Source: Desulfobulbus propionicus (lineage in GTDB: Bacteria > Desulfobacterota > Desulfobulbia > Desulfobulbales > Desulfobulbaceae). From it: 52,360 nucleotides of DNA. The notes beneath the pieces were generated by a model. It saw only the letters and a list, made by a program, of their open reading frames with translations. It had not been told where the DNA came from and made no database searches. The stretch covers positions 1-52,360 of the forward strand of contig PDQK01000034.1 of the NCBI GenBank assembly GCA_002746685.1, in the 5' to 3' direction. A program made the translations under genes and the position numbers. This document shows positions 52,290 through 52,360 of this stretch, piece by piece (position 1 is the first letter of the stretch; each line of letters starts with the position of its first letter).

Positions 52290-52360
52290 AATTAAACAAC
52301 ATTTTTTGACCATTTTCGGTTTTGTGTTTTACCGTAGGAGGGTCGAACAACTCCCATAAA

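Overview
The window reads as chromosomal DNA of a Gram-negative, anaerobic Desulfobacterota bacterium, most likely Desulfobulbales. This is inferred from the family mix, not from any RNA gene, since none is present. The clues are an ETF alpha subunit with an N-terminal ferredoxin domain, a PxxKW cysteine-rich small protein, an outer-membrane lipid (Mla) operon, a cytoplasmic polysulfide/thiosulfate-reductase-like molybdoenzyme, a TSUP sulfite-exporter-type permease and a sigma-54 response regulator. No complete insertion sequence, prophage, CRISPR array, tRNA or rRNA was seen.

Layout. 1-3777: a clipped gene end, a DMT exporter, a potassium channel carrying a response-regulator receiver domain, and a GntR/FadR-type regulator broken by one missing base. 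3899-7290: a PilZ protein, then a compact Mla phospholipid-transport operon (permease, ATPase, MCE protein, MlaA) without mlaC or mlaB. 7520-16269: a long collinear fatty-acid operon, yceD-rpmF-plsX-fabH-[acyl-CoA dehydrogenase-etfB-etfA]-fabG-acpP-fabF-rpiB; the acd-etf block sits where fabD is usually found. 16366-17984: nrdR-ribD after a strong terminator. 17947-19272, minus strand: a ParB-like protein and an IHF/HU protein. 19417-25235: pilC, a PxxKW protein, ugd, yggS, tatD and a sirtuin. 25337-35400: ilvA, a PH-like hypothetical, a Pif1/RecD-type helicase, a PurF paralogue lacking the glutaminase cysteine, a DUF364 protein, a 2-hydroxyacid dehydrogenase and a stand-alone trpB. The trpB gene is preceded by what looks like a complete tryptophan attenuator: a leader peptide with Trp-Cys-Trp codons, mutually exclusive hairpins and an intrinsic terminator. 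An AIM24-family protein follows on the minus strand.

36858-51480 is the most unusual part: a co-directional block of eleven genes. It encodes a histidine-rich membrane protein translationally coupled to a sensor kinase, a single-domain response regulator, a molybdopterin oxidoreductase with its four-cluster ferredoxin subunit, and a GAF-GAF-PAS protein that ends after the phospho-acceptor helices. A 4-TM protein, a TSUP permease with a large periplasmic domain, an Oxa1/DUF106-like membrane protein, a PEP-synthase-like protein lacking the TIM barrel, a dual-specificity phosphatase fused to a cysteine-rich domain, and an NtrC-type regulator follow. I read it as a signalling-controlled module for redox or sulfur-oxyanion metabolism; the substrate is not evident.

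The right end (51481-52360) is AT-rich and carries a short secreted protein resembling only the N-terminal region of large RHS-repeat proteins. Exact GC values, database matches and RNA folding energies could not be computed here; domain and product calls rest on motifs read by eye.
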